From Planctomycetota bacterium (GTDB lineage Bacteria; Planctomycetota; UBA1135; GCA-002748355), in NCBI GenBank assembly GCA_020638795.1, contig JACKHW010000001.1:310001-374000 (forward strand): DNA of 64,000 nt, given 5' to 3'. The position numbers and the translations under genes were made by a program. Below, piece by piece: positions 52,953 through 62,294 of the stretch. The notes below the pieces were generated by a model that did no database searches, was not told where the DNA came from, and was given only the letters and a program-made list of their open reading frames with translations. How positions within the stretch are numbered: the stretch's first letter is position 1; each line of letters starts with the position of its first letter.

Positions 52953-55900
52953 ATGAGCGAGAACGCGAACGACGAGTCTGCCGATCGACGTGCGGACGAC
53001 GCGGTGGGCCCTGAAGCACTCGGCGATGATCTGCTCGAAGGAGGTCTGCGCTTCGCGTTTCGCGAGGACACATCGGAGCCCTCGGCAACTGCCCATGCGA
53101 CCGTGGACGCTGAGGTCTTCCCGAGTCGTTACGAGGGTGTCGAACGCATCGCGACCGGCGGTGTCGGCATCGTCTATCGAGGGCGTGATACGGAGCTCGG
53201 TCGCGAGGTCGCACTCAAGACGCTGCACGCCGAGTTCCGCCAGGACACGGCGTTGTTGACGCGTTTCTTCGACGAAGCACGCATCAGCAGCCAGCTCGAG
53301 CACCCGGGCATCGTGCCGATCTACGAACTCGGGCGCGCGCGAGATACGGTTCCGTACATCGCGATGAGGCTGATCGGTGGTTCGTCGTTCGCGACGCTCC
53401 TGCGTGCGCGCGAGGACTCGAACGTCGATCGTCACGCACACCTCGCCATCTTCGAGAAAGTCTGTCAGACCGTTGGTTATGCCCACGAACGTGGCGTGTT
53501 GCATCGTGACCTGAAGCCCGCGAACGTGATGGTCGGCCAGTTCGGCGAGGTCCAAGTCGTCGATTGGGGCTTCGCCAAAGTCGTCGACGGTAAGGCCGAA
53601 CGCGCCGAACGCGCCGAACGCCGAGAACGAGTCGCTGTGGAACCTCTCGTTCGAACGCTACGCAGCGACGACGTCGAGACGAGTCGATCTGGTTCGGTCT
53701 TCGGCACACCTGCGTACATGCCTCCCGAGCAGGCGAATGGCGACGTCGCGAAGATCGACGAGAGAGCCGACGTCTTCGCACTCGGTGCCATGCTCTGCGA
53801 GATCCTGACCGGCGCGCCGCCGTATCGCACGGGTGAAGCGGACGATCGCGAGATCGTCCTCGAACGTGCACGCGCGGGGGACCTCACACACGCACTCACG
53901 CGACTCGATGCGTGCACGGTGGACCGTCCGCTCGCGGAGTTGGCGACCCTGTGCCTGTCCGTCGATCGCGAGCGCCGGCCAGCGAACGCCGTCGTCGTCG
54001 CCGCGCGCGTGTCGGCGTGGGCGCGCGACGTCGAAGATCACGCGCGCGCGGCGGAGCAGGAAGCGTTCGCGCAACGCGTGCGTGCCGATGGCGAACGTCG
54101 CGCGCGTAAGCTCACGCTCGCACTCGCATCGACGATCCTGATCTTGGTCGTGGCCGGTGCTCTCACCTGGGGCACTCTCGCCGCGATCCGCGAGCGCGAA
54201 GAACGTGAACGCCTCGAGCGTGCCACTGCGGCCCGGTCCGAAGCGCAGGATGCACGCGCACGCGCCGATGCCGCGTTCTCGCTCGATTCCGACGACGGCA
54301 ACGAGCGAAGTCGTGACGCCTGGGCGCGAGCGCTCGCGGCCTCGGAGCGCGTTCGCAGCGAGGATCCGGCATCGACGTTTCCAGACGAGTTGCGCGCAGC
54401 GCACGGCGCGGCGATGGCGACGCTCGACGCACGAGCGCGAGACGCTGCAATGCTGGATCGCTTACGTGCTGCCAGTCTTCCCGATCCGCGGATCGACGAT
54501 GCTCGTCAGCAGGTTCCGGCGTTGCATCGTCGAATGCGTGAGCACTTCGAAGCCTACGCAGGCATCGATATCGAGTCGGCGGAGACCGAGGCGGCAGCAA
54601 CGCGGCTCGACACGGCAGTACGCGTCGAACTCGCTGCATATCTGGACCTGTGGGCCGCCACGATCGTCAGCGACGGTGCGCGCGAGCATTTGACGGAGAT
54701 TGCATCGCGCATCGACCCCGATGAGCTGCGAATGCGCATGCGACGCGACCTCATCGTTGCCCCGGCAGATCCCGATCGAGCGGGCGCGCTGCTCGGCGAA
54801 TGCATGCGCGAAGTTCGGGCGCCCGAGACGTATCGGCTCCTGATGTACGGATTGCAGCGTGCAGGACTGGACGACGCAGCGCGACGCGCGGTGCTGATCG
54901 GACAGATCTTGCACCCGAATAGCGAAGCGATGCAGCGCGCCGGCGCACTCGCTTACTTGAGCGGCCCCAGGCAGGACTGGCAGAGCGCGGTGCGAGCACT
55001 GCTCGCTGCAGCGGCTCTACGCGGTCGTAGCAACCTTCCGTGGATCGCGTACGCTCTCGAACGAGGTGGCGATTCCGTCACTGCGGGTGCTCTGTATCGC
55101 CTGCTCATCGATCGTGAACCCGATCGCGTGGAGTGGCATCTGAGATACGGGCAGATGCTCGGCGCGACGGGGCGAAGTGCAGAGGCGCGTCCGCACCTCG
55201 AACGAGCTGCGCAATCGTTCGATGCGTCCATCGTCGACGAAGCGACCATCGCGCTCGCGCGCATCGCACGCGGCAGCGGCGACATGGCGAGCGCTGTGCG
55301 CTATGCGAAAGAAGTCGCTGCGCGGAACCCCGACAAGTCTTCGACCCATCTGCTCCTCGCCGAGTTGTCGAGAGACCCCGAGCGGCGGGCCCTCGAACTG
55401 CGCAAGGCCCTGCCCGGCACCCGCGAGCAGCACGCGCTCATCCTGCACAACCTCGGTTCGACGTTGTGCATGCTCGGGCGAGTCGACGAAGGCCTCGAGA
55501 CGATTCGCCGAGCGACCGAAGCCGCGCCCGACGTCGCGGACCATCGCATCGGGCTCGCATTCGCGATGCTGCAGACGGGGCGTCACGCCGAAGCGCTCGA
55601 GTGGCTCGACGAGGCTGCAGCCATCGATCCCGGTGATGCGCGGATCGCGCACCTCATGGCCGACGCTCAGCTAGAACTCGGACGGATCCGCGACGAAGTG
55701 CGAGCTCGCGAGCGCGCTCTCGCGTTGTTCTCGGAGGATCGACCACCGCCTGCGGGACAGCATCGCGATCGAGGATTGCGCCTCGGCCGCGACGACTACG
55801 AGCAGGCGCTCTCGGATGCGAAGGCCCGGCTCGCTCGTGTCGAACGTCTCGAAGCGATCCTCAACGGCGTGACGACGAGCGAAGATGCCGATCGTTGGAG

Positions 55901-56315
55901 CGAGATCGCGGAGCTCCTCGCGATGCGCGAGCAATACGCGGCAGCCGCGCGAGCCGCCGACCGGGCCATCGCATTGCACACGGTCGAAACGCCGTCTCTG
56001 GACATCACGACCGAAGCCGCGATCTACGCGATTGCCTCGGGTTTCGGGCGCGGGAAGGACGCTCCGTTCGTGACCGATGCGGAGCGTGCCGCCGCTCGCG
56101 AACGCGGACGTGCGCGGCTCGTCGAACTCCTCGATCGCTTCGAAGCGAATCGCGATCGGCCTGGCACCGCACGCGCGATCGCGAGTTGGCTCGATTCGCT
56201 CGAGTCCGGACCGGTGCCGCAGGCGTGGACCGACGACGCGATCGCGACACTTCCAAGCGAAGAACAACCCGCGTGGCGTGACCTGCAGCGACGCCTGGCT
56301 GCACTGAAGAAGTAA
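52953..56315 (+). CDS. membrane Ser/Thr protein kinase with C-terminal TPR region
   Basis: A 1120-residue kinase. The Hanks-type domain (about 58-350) has a glycine loop IATGGVGIVYRG, the ATP lysine in VALKTL, the catalytic loop VLHRDLKPANVMV, DWG in place of DFG (VVDWGFAKV), and TPAYMPPEQA. A single membrane segment near residues 388-412 (ASTILILVVAGALTWGTLAA) is followed by a long exported part with helical/TPR repeats (about 680-940: AGALYRLLIDREPDRVEWHL, LEWLDEAAAIDPGDARIAHL). A short Ala/Glu/Arg triplet repeat precedes the activation segment (AERAERAERRER). It follows the sigma gene by 13 bp and probably senses a signal for it. Confidence 0.92.
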   Translation: MSENANDESADRRADDAVGPEALGDDLLEGGLRFAFREDTSEPSATAHATVDAEVFPSRYEGVERIATGGVGIVYRGRDTELGREVALKTLHAEFRQDTALLTRFFDEARISSQLEHPGIVPIYELGRARDTVPYIAMRLIGGSSFATLLRAREDSNVDRHAHLAIFEKVCQTVGYAHERGVLHRDLKPANVMVGQFGEVQVVDWGFAKVVDGKAERAERAERRERVAVEPLVRTLRSDDVETSRSGSVFGTPAYMPPEQANGDVAKIDERADVFALGAMLCEILTGAPPYRTGEADDREIVLERARAGDLTHALTRLDACTVDRPLAELATLCLSVDRERRPANAVVVAARVSAWARDVEDHARAAEQEAFAQRVRADGERRARKLTLALASTILILVVAGALTWGTLAAIREREERERLERATAARSEAQDARARADAAFSLDSDDGNERSRDAWARALAASERVRSEDPASTFPDELRAAHGAAMATLDARARDAAMLDRLRAASLPDPRIDDARQQVPALHRRMREHFEAYAGIDIESAETEAAATRLDTAVRVELAAYLDLWAATIVSDGAREHLTEIASRIDPDELRMRMRRDLIVAPADPDRAGALLGECMREVRAPETYRLLMYGLQRAGLDDAARRAVLIGQILHPNSEAMQRAGALAYLSGPRQDWQSAVRALLAAAALRGRSNLPWIAYALERGGDSVTAGALYRLLIDREPDRVEWHLRYGQMLGATGRSAEARPHLERAAQSFDASIVDEATIALARIARGSGDMASAVRYAKEVAARNPDKSSTHLLLAELSRDPERRALELRKALPGTREQHALILHNLGSTLCMLGRVDEGLETIRRATEAAPDVADHRIGLAFAMLQTGRHAEALEWLDEAAAIDPGDARIAHLMADAQLELGRIRDEVRARERALALFSEDRPPPAGQHRDRGLRLGRDDYEQALSDAKARLARVERLEAILNGVTTSEDADRWSEIAELLAMREQYAAAARAADRAIALHTVETPSLDITTEAAIYAIASGFGRGKDAPFVTDAERAAARERGRARLVELLDRFEANRDRPGTARAIASWLDSLESGPVPQAWTDDAIATLPSEEQPAWRDLQRRLAALKK

Positions 56316-56359
56316 AGGTGCTGCTGGTCGACCCGGGTACGCCCTGATAGCGTGCTCGC

Positions 56360-56629
56360 GTGAGTCCCTACGAGCCCCAAGCCACCGATACGGACGAGGC
56401 CGTCGACCGCTTCGTCATGGATGGCTTCGCCCGCATGACGCCTCGGGAACGCCTGGAGCTCGCGATGGACGCCTACCGTGATGTCGTGCGTCTGTCGATC
56501 GCCGGCATCGCGCGGCGACACCCGAACGCGTCGATGGCCGAGCTCGAGCGTCGTGCCGGCGCACTGCGACTCGGTAGAGAACTCACGCTCGCGGTCTATG
56601 GGCAAGAAGCCGAGGCTTGGTTCGATTGA
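56360..56629 (+). CDS. small helical protein paired with a nucleotidyltransferase
   Basis: An 89-residue protein (GTG start) of helical character: RMTPRERLELAMDAYRDVVR, SIAGIARRHPNASMAELERR, LRLGRELTLAVYG. The pattern RRHPxAS...E..RR...L is seen in short proteins encoded just before AbiEii-like nucleotidyltransferases. Its stop overlaps the start of the following gene as TTGA, so the two are translationally coupled. In toxin-antitoxin-like pairs one of the two counters the other; which role this one would have is not known. Confidence 0.65.
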   Translation: MSPYEPQATDTDEAVDRFVMDGFARMTPRERLELAMDAYRDVVRLSIAGIARRHPNASMAELERRAGALRLGRELTLAVYGQEAEAWFD

Positions 56630-57201
56630 CCTCGCCGACGGACATCGCGCTCGCGGTTGCGCGTGTGCTCGAGGAGCTCGACATTCGCTACATCCTCGGA
56701 GGTTCGCTCGCGAGTGTCGTTCATGGTGAGCCTCGCTCGACTCTGGACGTCGACTTCGCGGTCGACCTCGATCTCGCGCATGTCGATGCGTTCCTGAGTG
56801 CCGTGAAGGACGACTTCCACGCCTTCGAGGACCACGCACGGGCCGAAGTGGCGCGACGCGGTTCGTTCCAGCTCGTGCACCGAAGGACGATGACTCGTGT
56901 CGACATCTTCGTTCCGGAATGGCAGGGCATCGACGAGTGGAAGTGGATCCATCGTGTGCGTTTGCGAGTCGGCGACAGCCCGGCGGACGTGATCGATGTG
57001 ACAAACCCCGAGGGCATCGTCCTCCAGAAGTTGATTTGGTTTGGCAAGGGTGGCGAAACATCGGATCGTCAGTGGCGTGATGTTCTCGGCGTGATCAAGG
57101 CCCAGCGCGGTGGGCTCGACATCGATGAGATGCGCCGGCTGGCTGTATCGAACGGAATCGGCGACCTGTTGAGGCGCGCACTCGAAGCAGCGGGCGTGTG
57201 A
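56626..57201 (+). CDS. nucleotidyltransferase (AbiEii/MNT-like)
   Basis: A 191-residue protein. TTG 56626 overlaps the previous stop, and TTG 56617 is also possible. It carries the minimal nucleotidyltransferase core: YILGGSLASVVHGEPRSTLD, then VDFAVDL supplying the second acidic residue, and RVDIFVPEWQ with the third. It would transfer a nucleotide to a protein or tRNA, as known for AbiEii-type toxins or MNT antitoxins. The helical C-terminal part (SDRQWRDVLGVIKAQRGG) resembles the family. It forms a two-gene cassette with the 89-residue protein. No other defence genes are near. Confidence 0.78.
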   Translation: MTSPTDIALAVARVLEELDIRYILGGSLASVVHGEPRSTLDVDFAVDLDLAHVDAFLSAVKDDFHAFEDHARAEVARRGSFQLVHRRTMTRVDIFVPEWQGIDEWKWIHRVRLRVGDSPADVIDVTNPEGIVLQKLIWFGKGGETSDRQWRDVLGVIKAQRGGLDIDEMRRLAVSNGIGDLLRRALEAAGV

Positions 57202-57203
57202 GA

Positions 57204-57221
57204 CATCCCTGATCGGGGATG
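57204..57221. terminator. small hairpin after the nucleotidyltransferase gene
   Basis: catccc (57204-57209) pairs with gggatg (57216-57221) across six bases, three bases after the stop codon at 57199-57201. There is no T-run, so it could act as a mRNA end structure but is not a classical terminator. Confidence 0.3.
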
Positions 57222-57298
57222 CCGATCCAGCGTGACCCGTACGGGGGACTTTGCCAACGCGCTGCCATCGCGGCCTCGTGGCGCTATCGTCGCACCTG

Positions 57299-59287
57299 AT
57301 GAAGGGCCTTCGATCGATTCCCGTCGCGTTCCTCGCGCTCCTGTGCGCTTCGTGCGTGCCCGACGCCTATCCCGGTGAGGAAGGCGACATCCTGCACTTC
57401 ACGTTGCGCCTTTTACCCAAGACCTTCGACCCGCCGAAGATCTCGGAAGAAGGCTCCAACAAGCTCGCGTCGCAGATCTACGACGGATTGCTCACATATC
57501 ACCCGTATGCGAGGCCGTACAAGCTCGTGCCGGCGATCGCGGCCGCGCTGCCCGAGGTGAGCGACGACGGGCGAATCTACACCTTCAAGATCAACACGTC
57601 GATTCGCTTCCAAGATGATCCGTGTTTTCCGGATGGCAAAGGGCGCAACGTCACCGTGCAGGACGTGATGTACTGCATGAAGCGCTTCGCGCACCCCACG
57701 ACGGAGACGACAGGGTGGTGGCTGTTCCAGGATCGCATCGTCGGATTCGACGACTGGCGCAAGGCACGGGAAGCAGACGTCACGAAGTATCTCGCGGAGC
57801 AAGGCACGCTGCCGCCCGCGACGTATCCCGGGATTGACGCGAAGATCGTCGGCAAGGACCACGCCGGGAACGAGGTGCAGGGGATCGAGATCGTCGGTGA
57901 CGACACGATCGTGTTCCGGCTCAACGAGCCGTACGACCAGCTGCTCTGGGTCCTCGCGATGAGCTACACCGCCATCTATCCGAGGGAGGCCGTCGAGCAC
58001 TACGGGGATCAGTACAAGAATCACCCGGTCGCGACGGGGCCGTTCAAGGTCGTCGAGTACAACCCTGTGTATCGCTGCGTGATGACGCGCAACGAGAACT
58101 ACCGCGAAGAGTTCGTTCCGGATCCACGCAACAAGCCCGAGGATCGCCTCGCGGGTTGGGATTGGGAAGCGGACGAGAAGGCCGGTCTCCTGAAGCACGC
58201 CGGCAAGCGCCTGCCCATGTTGGACGGGATGGAGGTGCGGTACATCGTCGAAGACCAGCCGCGTTGGTTGTACTTCAAGGCCGGCTATTCGGACTTCCTC
58301 AATCCGCCGAAGGACAGCACGGACCAAGCGCTACCTGGCGGTGAACTCTCGCCCGAACTCGTGGCGCGCGGTATCCGCCTCGATCCGTGGCCGGAACTCG
58401 GCACCGTCTACTCGTGTATCAACACGATCGACCCAGTGCTGCAGAACGTCGATCTTCGCCGCGCGATCGCGCTCGCGATGGACCACAAGTGGACCTGCAA
58501 GAACCTCTACGCAGGACAAGCGATCGTCGCGACGTCCGTCATCCCGCCGGGCGTCGCCGGCTACGACGCGAACGATCTTCCCTATCACACGAAGGACGGA
58601 ACTGCAGACCTTCCGCGTGCACGGGAGTTGCTCGCCAAGGCCGGCTATCCGAACGGTGTCGACAGTAAGACCGGGAAGAGACTCAAACTCGTCTTCGAGA
58701 ACTCGAGTTCGAGCGCGACGGCCAAGGAGTTCTCGGATCGCTTCGTGTTCGAGATGCGCCAGCTCGGGATCGAGGTGGACGTCATGTACAACACGTTCCC
58801 GCAGATGATCGACAAGATGCGCAAGAGCAACTTCCAGGTCGCGGGTCTCGCGTGGGGCTTCGACTACCCCGACGCGCAAAACATCTTCGTCAACCTGTAC
58901 GGGCCCAACAAGGCGCCGGGCGCCAACTATGCGAGCTTCCAGGACGAACGCTTCGACGAGCTGTATCGCAAGGCCGCGTTGCTGCGCGACGGTCCCGAGC
59001 GCACGAAGCTCTACGAGGAGATGGCGCACATCGTCTCGGATCAGATCCCATGGGTCACGCGTGCGCATCGCATCCGCCAGAACCTCCAACAGCCTTGGCT
59101 CTCCGGAATGAAGTACACGGAAGTCAACTACCAGTTCTGGCGCTATTGCGCGGTCGATGACGCCATGCGGGATCAGCGTGTCGCGGAGTGGAACAAGCCC
59201 AATCGCTGGCCGCTCGTTCTCCTGTCGTTGTTGTTCGCGCTGCTCGTCGGCAAGACCGTGTTCTCGAGTGGCGGAGCGCGTCCATGA
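57299..59287 (+). CDS. ABC peptide/solute-binding lipoprotein (family 5) with C-terminal membrane segment
   Basis: ATG 57299 yields a lipoprotein signal (VAFLALLCASC). The 662-residue product is a family-5 substrate-binding protein of the OppA/DppA/NikA type, binding peptides, nickel chelates or sugars: DGRIYTFKINTSIRFQDD, FRLNEPYDQLLWVLAMSYTA, GPFKVVEYNPVYRCV, NVDLRRAIALAMDHKW, and GPNKAPGANYASFQDERFDE. Uniquely, the C-terminus has a membrane segment (WPLVLLSLLFALLVGKTVF), so the protein would be tethered at both ends. It is the first gene of a three-gene importer operon and overlaps the permease by four bases. Confidence 0.92.
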   Translation: MKGLRSIPVAFLALLCASCVPDAYPGEEGDILHFTLRLLPKTFDPPKISEEGSNKLASQIYDGLLTYHPYARPYKLVPAIAAALPEVSDDGRIYTFKINTSIRFQDDPCFPDGKGRNVTVQDVMYCMKRFAHPTTETTGWWLFQDRIVGFDDWRKAREADVTKYLAEQGTLPPATYPGIDAKIVGKDHAGNEVQGIEIVGDDTIVFRLNEPYDQLLWVLAMSYTAIYPREAVEHYGDQYKNHPVATGPFKVVEYNPVYRCVMTRNENYREEFVPDPRNKPEDRLAGWDWEADEKAGLLKHAGKRLPMLDGMEVRYIVEDQPRWLYFKAGYSDFLNPPKDSTDQALPGGELSPELVARGIRLDPWPELGTVYSCINTIDPVLQNVDLRRAIALAMDHKWTCKNLYAGQAIVATSVIPPGVAGYDANDLPYHTKDGTADLPRARELLAKAGYPNGVDSKTGKRLKLVFENSSSSATAKEFSDRFVFEMRQLGIEVDVMYNTFPQMIDKMRKSNFQVAGLAWGFDYPDAQNIFVNLYGPNKAPGANYASFQDERFDELYRKAALLRDGPERTKLYEEMAHIVSDQIPWVTRAHRIRQNLQQPWLSGMKYTEVNYQFWRYCAVDDAMRDQRVAEWNKPNRWPLVLLSLLFALLVGKTVFSSGGARP

Positions 59288-60216
59288 TCCAGTACGTGAT
59301 CCGGCGGATCCTGTACGCGATCCCCGTTCTGCTGGTCGTGGCGTTCATCACGTTGTGGCTGTTCGACATCGCTGCTGGGGATCCGGCAGCGATCAAGCTC
59401 GGCAAGAACCCATCGCCCGAGGCCGTCGCCGCTCTGCACGAGAAACTCGGGTTCGACGATCCGTTCCTCGTCAAGTACGGCAAGTTCCTTTGGAGTACGG
59501 CGACGCTCGACTACGGCGTCTCGTTCACCGACGACACGCCGGTGCGCACGATCTTCGCGCGCGGCATCGGTCCGACGCTGAGCCTCACGATCCCAGCGTT
59601 CTTGCTCGGGACGCTCGTCTCGGTCGTGCTCGCCTTGCTCGTCGCGTTCTATCGAGGTTCGCTCCTCGACAAGACGATGACCGTCGTCGCGATCGCCGCG
59701 ATCAGCATCTCGTCGCTCGTCTACATCCTCGTCTTCCAGTACGTGCTCGCCGATCAGTGGAAGCTCTTCCCGATCTGGGGCTACGACTACGGGTTCGGTG
59801 CAATCACGTTCGTCGCACTGCCGGTGCTGATCTGGATCCTGCTCTCGATCGGGACCGACATGCGCTACTACCGCACCGTCGCGCTCGAGGAGATCTCACG
59901 AGACTACGTCCGGACGGCGCGCAGCAAGGGCGTGAGCGAGCGCAAGGTGCTCTTCTCGCACGTGCTGCGCAACTGCCTGATCCCGATCGTCACGCGCATG
60001 GCGATCATCGTGCCCTTCCTCATCACGGGGAGTTTCTTGCTCGAGATCTTCTTCGGCATCCCGGGCCTCGGGAACACGCTCTACACCGCGATCGGGAACT
60101 CGGACCTTCCGGTCATCAAGGCGTTCACGATGCTCGGCACCGTGCTCTACGTGATCTTCGACATCCTCGCCGACGTCTCCTACGCGGTGCTCGATCCGCG
60201 CGTGAGGTTGCAATGA
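59284..60216 (+). CDS. ABC transporter permease, OppB/DppB type
   Basis: The 310-residue permease starts within the binding-protein stop (ATGA). It has six predicted membrane segments, the DppB-type N-terminus MIQYVIRRILYAIPVLLV, and the EAA coupling loop RTARSKGVSERKVLFSHVLR that contacts the ATPase. It forms the membrane channel with the next gene's product. The C-terminus overlaps that gene by four bases. Confidence 0.93.
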   Translation: MIQYVIRRILYAIPVLLVVAFITLWLFDIAAGDPAAIKLGKNPSPEAVAALHEKLGFDDPFLVKYGKFLWSTATLDYGVSFTDDTPVRTIFARGIGPTLSLTIPAFLLGTLVSVVLALLVAFYRGSLLDKTMTVVAIAAISISSLVYILVFQYVLADQWKLFPIWGYDYGFGAITFVALPVLIWILLSIGTDMRYYRTVALEEISRDYVRTARSKGVSERKVLFSHVLRNCLIPIVTRMAIIVPFLITGSFLLEIFFGIPGLGNTLYTAIGNSDLPVIKAFTMLGTVLYVIFDILADVSYAVLDPRVRLQ

Positions 60217-61253
60217 CGACTCTCAGCACGATGGATGCGTTCGAAGCGCAAGATCTCACGGTCGCGCGCACGCCGACGCAAGAAGCCTGGCGTCGCTTCA
60301 AGAAGGACAAGCTCGGTCTCGTCTTCCTCGTCGTGATCGCGATCTACTTCTTCGTCGCGCTCTGGGCCGGGACTTTCGGCTGGGGCGGCTCGTACGAAGT
60401 CGCGGGGCAGACGCGGCCCGCGTACGAGGCCTCGATGGGGCAGCTCGGGATTCAGCTCGACGGCAAGCCGTTCCCCGAGTCCCAAGTCCCGCCGAACCTC
60501 GCAGGCGGCGCCAACACGATGCTCGGGACCGACGCGCTCGGGCGCAGCGTGTTCTATCGCGGGCTGCAATCGACGAAGGTCGCGTTCATCGTCGGTACGT
60601 TCGGCGCACTCCTCAGTGTCGTGATCGGTATGACGCTCGGGTTGCTCGCGGGCTTCCTCGGTGGTTGGGTCGATCGAGTCGTGGTCTTCGTCTACTCGAC
60701 GCTCGCATCGATTCCGTATCTGTTGTTGATGCTCGCGATCGCGTTCGTCGTCAAGAAGGGGGACTTCGCCAACTGGTATGACGATCTCAAAATCGGTGAA
60801 TTCGACGTCTCCGATTTCATCAGCCTCGGCCTCCTCAATCTCGTCGTCGTGATCGGACTCACGAGTTGGGTCACGCTCTGCCGGCTCGTGCGTGCGGAAG
60901 TCTTCAAGGTGCGCGAGCTCGACTACGTCAACGCGGCGCGCAGCCTCGGCTTCGGAACCGGGCGCATCCTGTTCCGTCACGTGCTGCCCAACGTTTTCCA
61001 CCTCGTGATCATCAACTTCTCGCTCACGTTCGTGATCGCGATCAAGTCCGAGGTCATCCTCACCTTCCTCGGCGTCGGCGTGGACAAGGAGCCGTCCTGG
61101 GGCCAGACGATCGCGGGCGCCAAGAACGAGCTGATGACCGGCATTTGGTGGCCGCTCGCCACGGCGGGGACGCTGCTCTTCGGGCTGACTCTCGCGGTCA
61201 ACTACGTCGGCGACGCATTGCGCGACGCGCTCGACCCCAAGCTGAAGACGTGA
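60213..61253 (+). CDS. ABC transporter permease, OppC/DppC type
   Basis: A 346-residue partner permease with an N-terminal cytoplasmic stretch (TQEAWRRFKKDKLGLVFLV), a periplasmic insert with GTDALGRSVFYRGLQSTK (the DppC hallmark), five or more further membrane segments, and the EAA loop YVNAARSLGFGTGRILFRHV. The neighbouring genes encode the other permease and the binding protein. The matching ATPase genes (DppD/DppF type) are not in the window; the next gene is an oxidoreductase. Confidence 0.93.
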   Translation: MTTLSTMDAFEAQDLTVARTPTQEAWRRFKKDKLGLVFLVVIAIYFFVALWAGTFGWGGSYEVAGQTRPAYEASMGQLGIQLDGKPFPESQVPPNLAGGANTMLGTDALGRSVFYRGLQSTKVAFIVGTFGALLSVVIGMTLGLLAGFLGGWVDRVVVFVYSTLASIPYLLLMLAIAFVVKKGDFANWYDDLKIGEFDVSDFISLGLLNLVVVIGLTSWVTLCRLVRAEVFKVRELDYVNAARSLGFGTGRILFRHVLPNVFHLVIINFSLTFVIAIKSEVILTFLGVGVDKEPSWGQTIAGAKNELMTGIWWPLATAGTLLFGLTLAVNYVGDALRDALDPKLKT

Positions 61254-61290
61254 GACCGAATCTGATCGGCTTCGTCCTCCGGATGGATTG

Positions 61291-62268
61291 ATGCGTGATG
61301 CAAGCATGCGCGCCGCGTGGCGCACTCGCTACGGACCGCCCGAGTCGATTCGCGTCGAGAACGTGGCGATTCCTGAGCCGGGCCCTGGCGAAGTCCGCGT
61401 GCGGGTCCGTGCGACGACCGTCAATCGCACCGATTGCGCGATCCTGCGCGCGAAGCCGTTCGTCATGCACTTCGTCGTCGGGTTCACGAAGCCCAAGCGT
61501 CCGATCCTCGGGACCGACTTCGCGGGTGAGATCGATGCGATCGGTGACGGCGTGATCGAGTTCGCCGTCGGGGATCGCGTGTTCGGCTTCGAGGACAACG
61601 GCGCGAGTTCGCAGGCGGAGTTCCTCGTGCTCGGCGTGAAGCGTGGCATCGCGAAGATACCGGACGGCATCGACTTCGAGACCGCGGCCGCGAGCATCGA
61701 AGGCGCGCACTACGCGATCAACTTCTTGAACAAGGTCGAGAGCGTTCGTGGACGCGACGTGCTCGTGAATGGTGCGACGGGGGCGATCGGTTCCGCGATG
61801 GTGCAGCTCGCGAAGCATGCCGGTGCGCGCGTCGTCGCGGTGTGTCGATCGGAGCACGAAGAACTCGCGCGCTCGCTCGGTGCGGACTCCGTGATCGACT
61901 ACGAGCGCGAGGATTTCACGAACGGCCCGAAAGACAGCTACGACTTCGTGTTCGATACGGTCGGCAAGAAAACCTTCGCTCGAGCGCGTCACGTGCTCCG
62001 CAAGGGCGGCACGTACATCTCGTCCGAACTCGGTCCGTTCGCACAGAACCCGATCCTCGCGCTCACGACGCGCATCCTCGGGAGTCGCAAGGTGAAGTTC
62101 CCGGTGCCACTCGACATCCCACGGAGTCTCGAGATCGTGCGGGAACGGCTAACGGATCAGAGCTTCCGGCCCGTCATCGATCGACGCTTCCCGCTCTCGG
62201 ACGTGTCGGAAGCCTACCGGTACGCGGAGACGGGTCAGAAAGTGGGCAACGTCGTGCTCACGATCTGA
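61291..62268 (+). CDS. MDR-family NAD(P)-dependent oxidoreductase (quinone-reductase-like)
   Basis: A 325-residue medium-chain dehydrogenase/reductase without the catalytic zinc ligands: the N-terminal GroES-like domain has EPGPGEVRVRVRATTVNRTD, and the Rossmann domain has the nucleotide motif VNGATGAIGSAMVQLAK and ending KVGNVVLTI. ATG 61291 is used; a TTG precedes it. It belongs to the zinc-independent quinone oxidoreductase/reticulon-interacting group, so it probably reduces quinones or enones. It follows the transporter by 37 bp and may be co-transcribed. Confidence 0.9.
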   Translation: MRDASMRAAWRTRYGPPESIRVENVAIPEPGPGEVRVRVRATTVNRTDCAILRAKPFVMHFVVGFTKPKRPILGTDFAGEIDAIGDGVIEFAVGDRVFGFEDNGASSQAEFLVLGVKRGIAKIPDGIDFETAAASIEGAHYAINFLNKVESVRGRDVLVNGATGAIGSAMVQLAKHAGARVVAVCRSEHEELARSLGADSVIDYEREDFTNGPKDSYDFVFDTVGKKTFARARHVLRKGGTYISSELGPFAQNPILALTTRILGSRKVKFPVPLDIPRSLEIVRERLTDQSFRPVIDRRFPLSDVSEAYRYAETGQKVGNVVLTI

Positions 62269-62294
62269 CCCGGCCCGAGGCGATCACGCATCGA

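Noticed and set aside
53597..53640. Short tandem repeat gccgaacgc in the kinase gene
   Set aside because: It encodes an in-frame AER repeat inside the kinase, too short for a CRISPR or variable-number locus.
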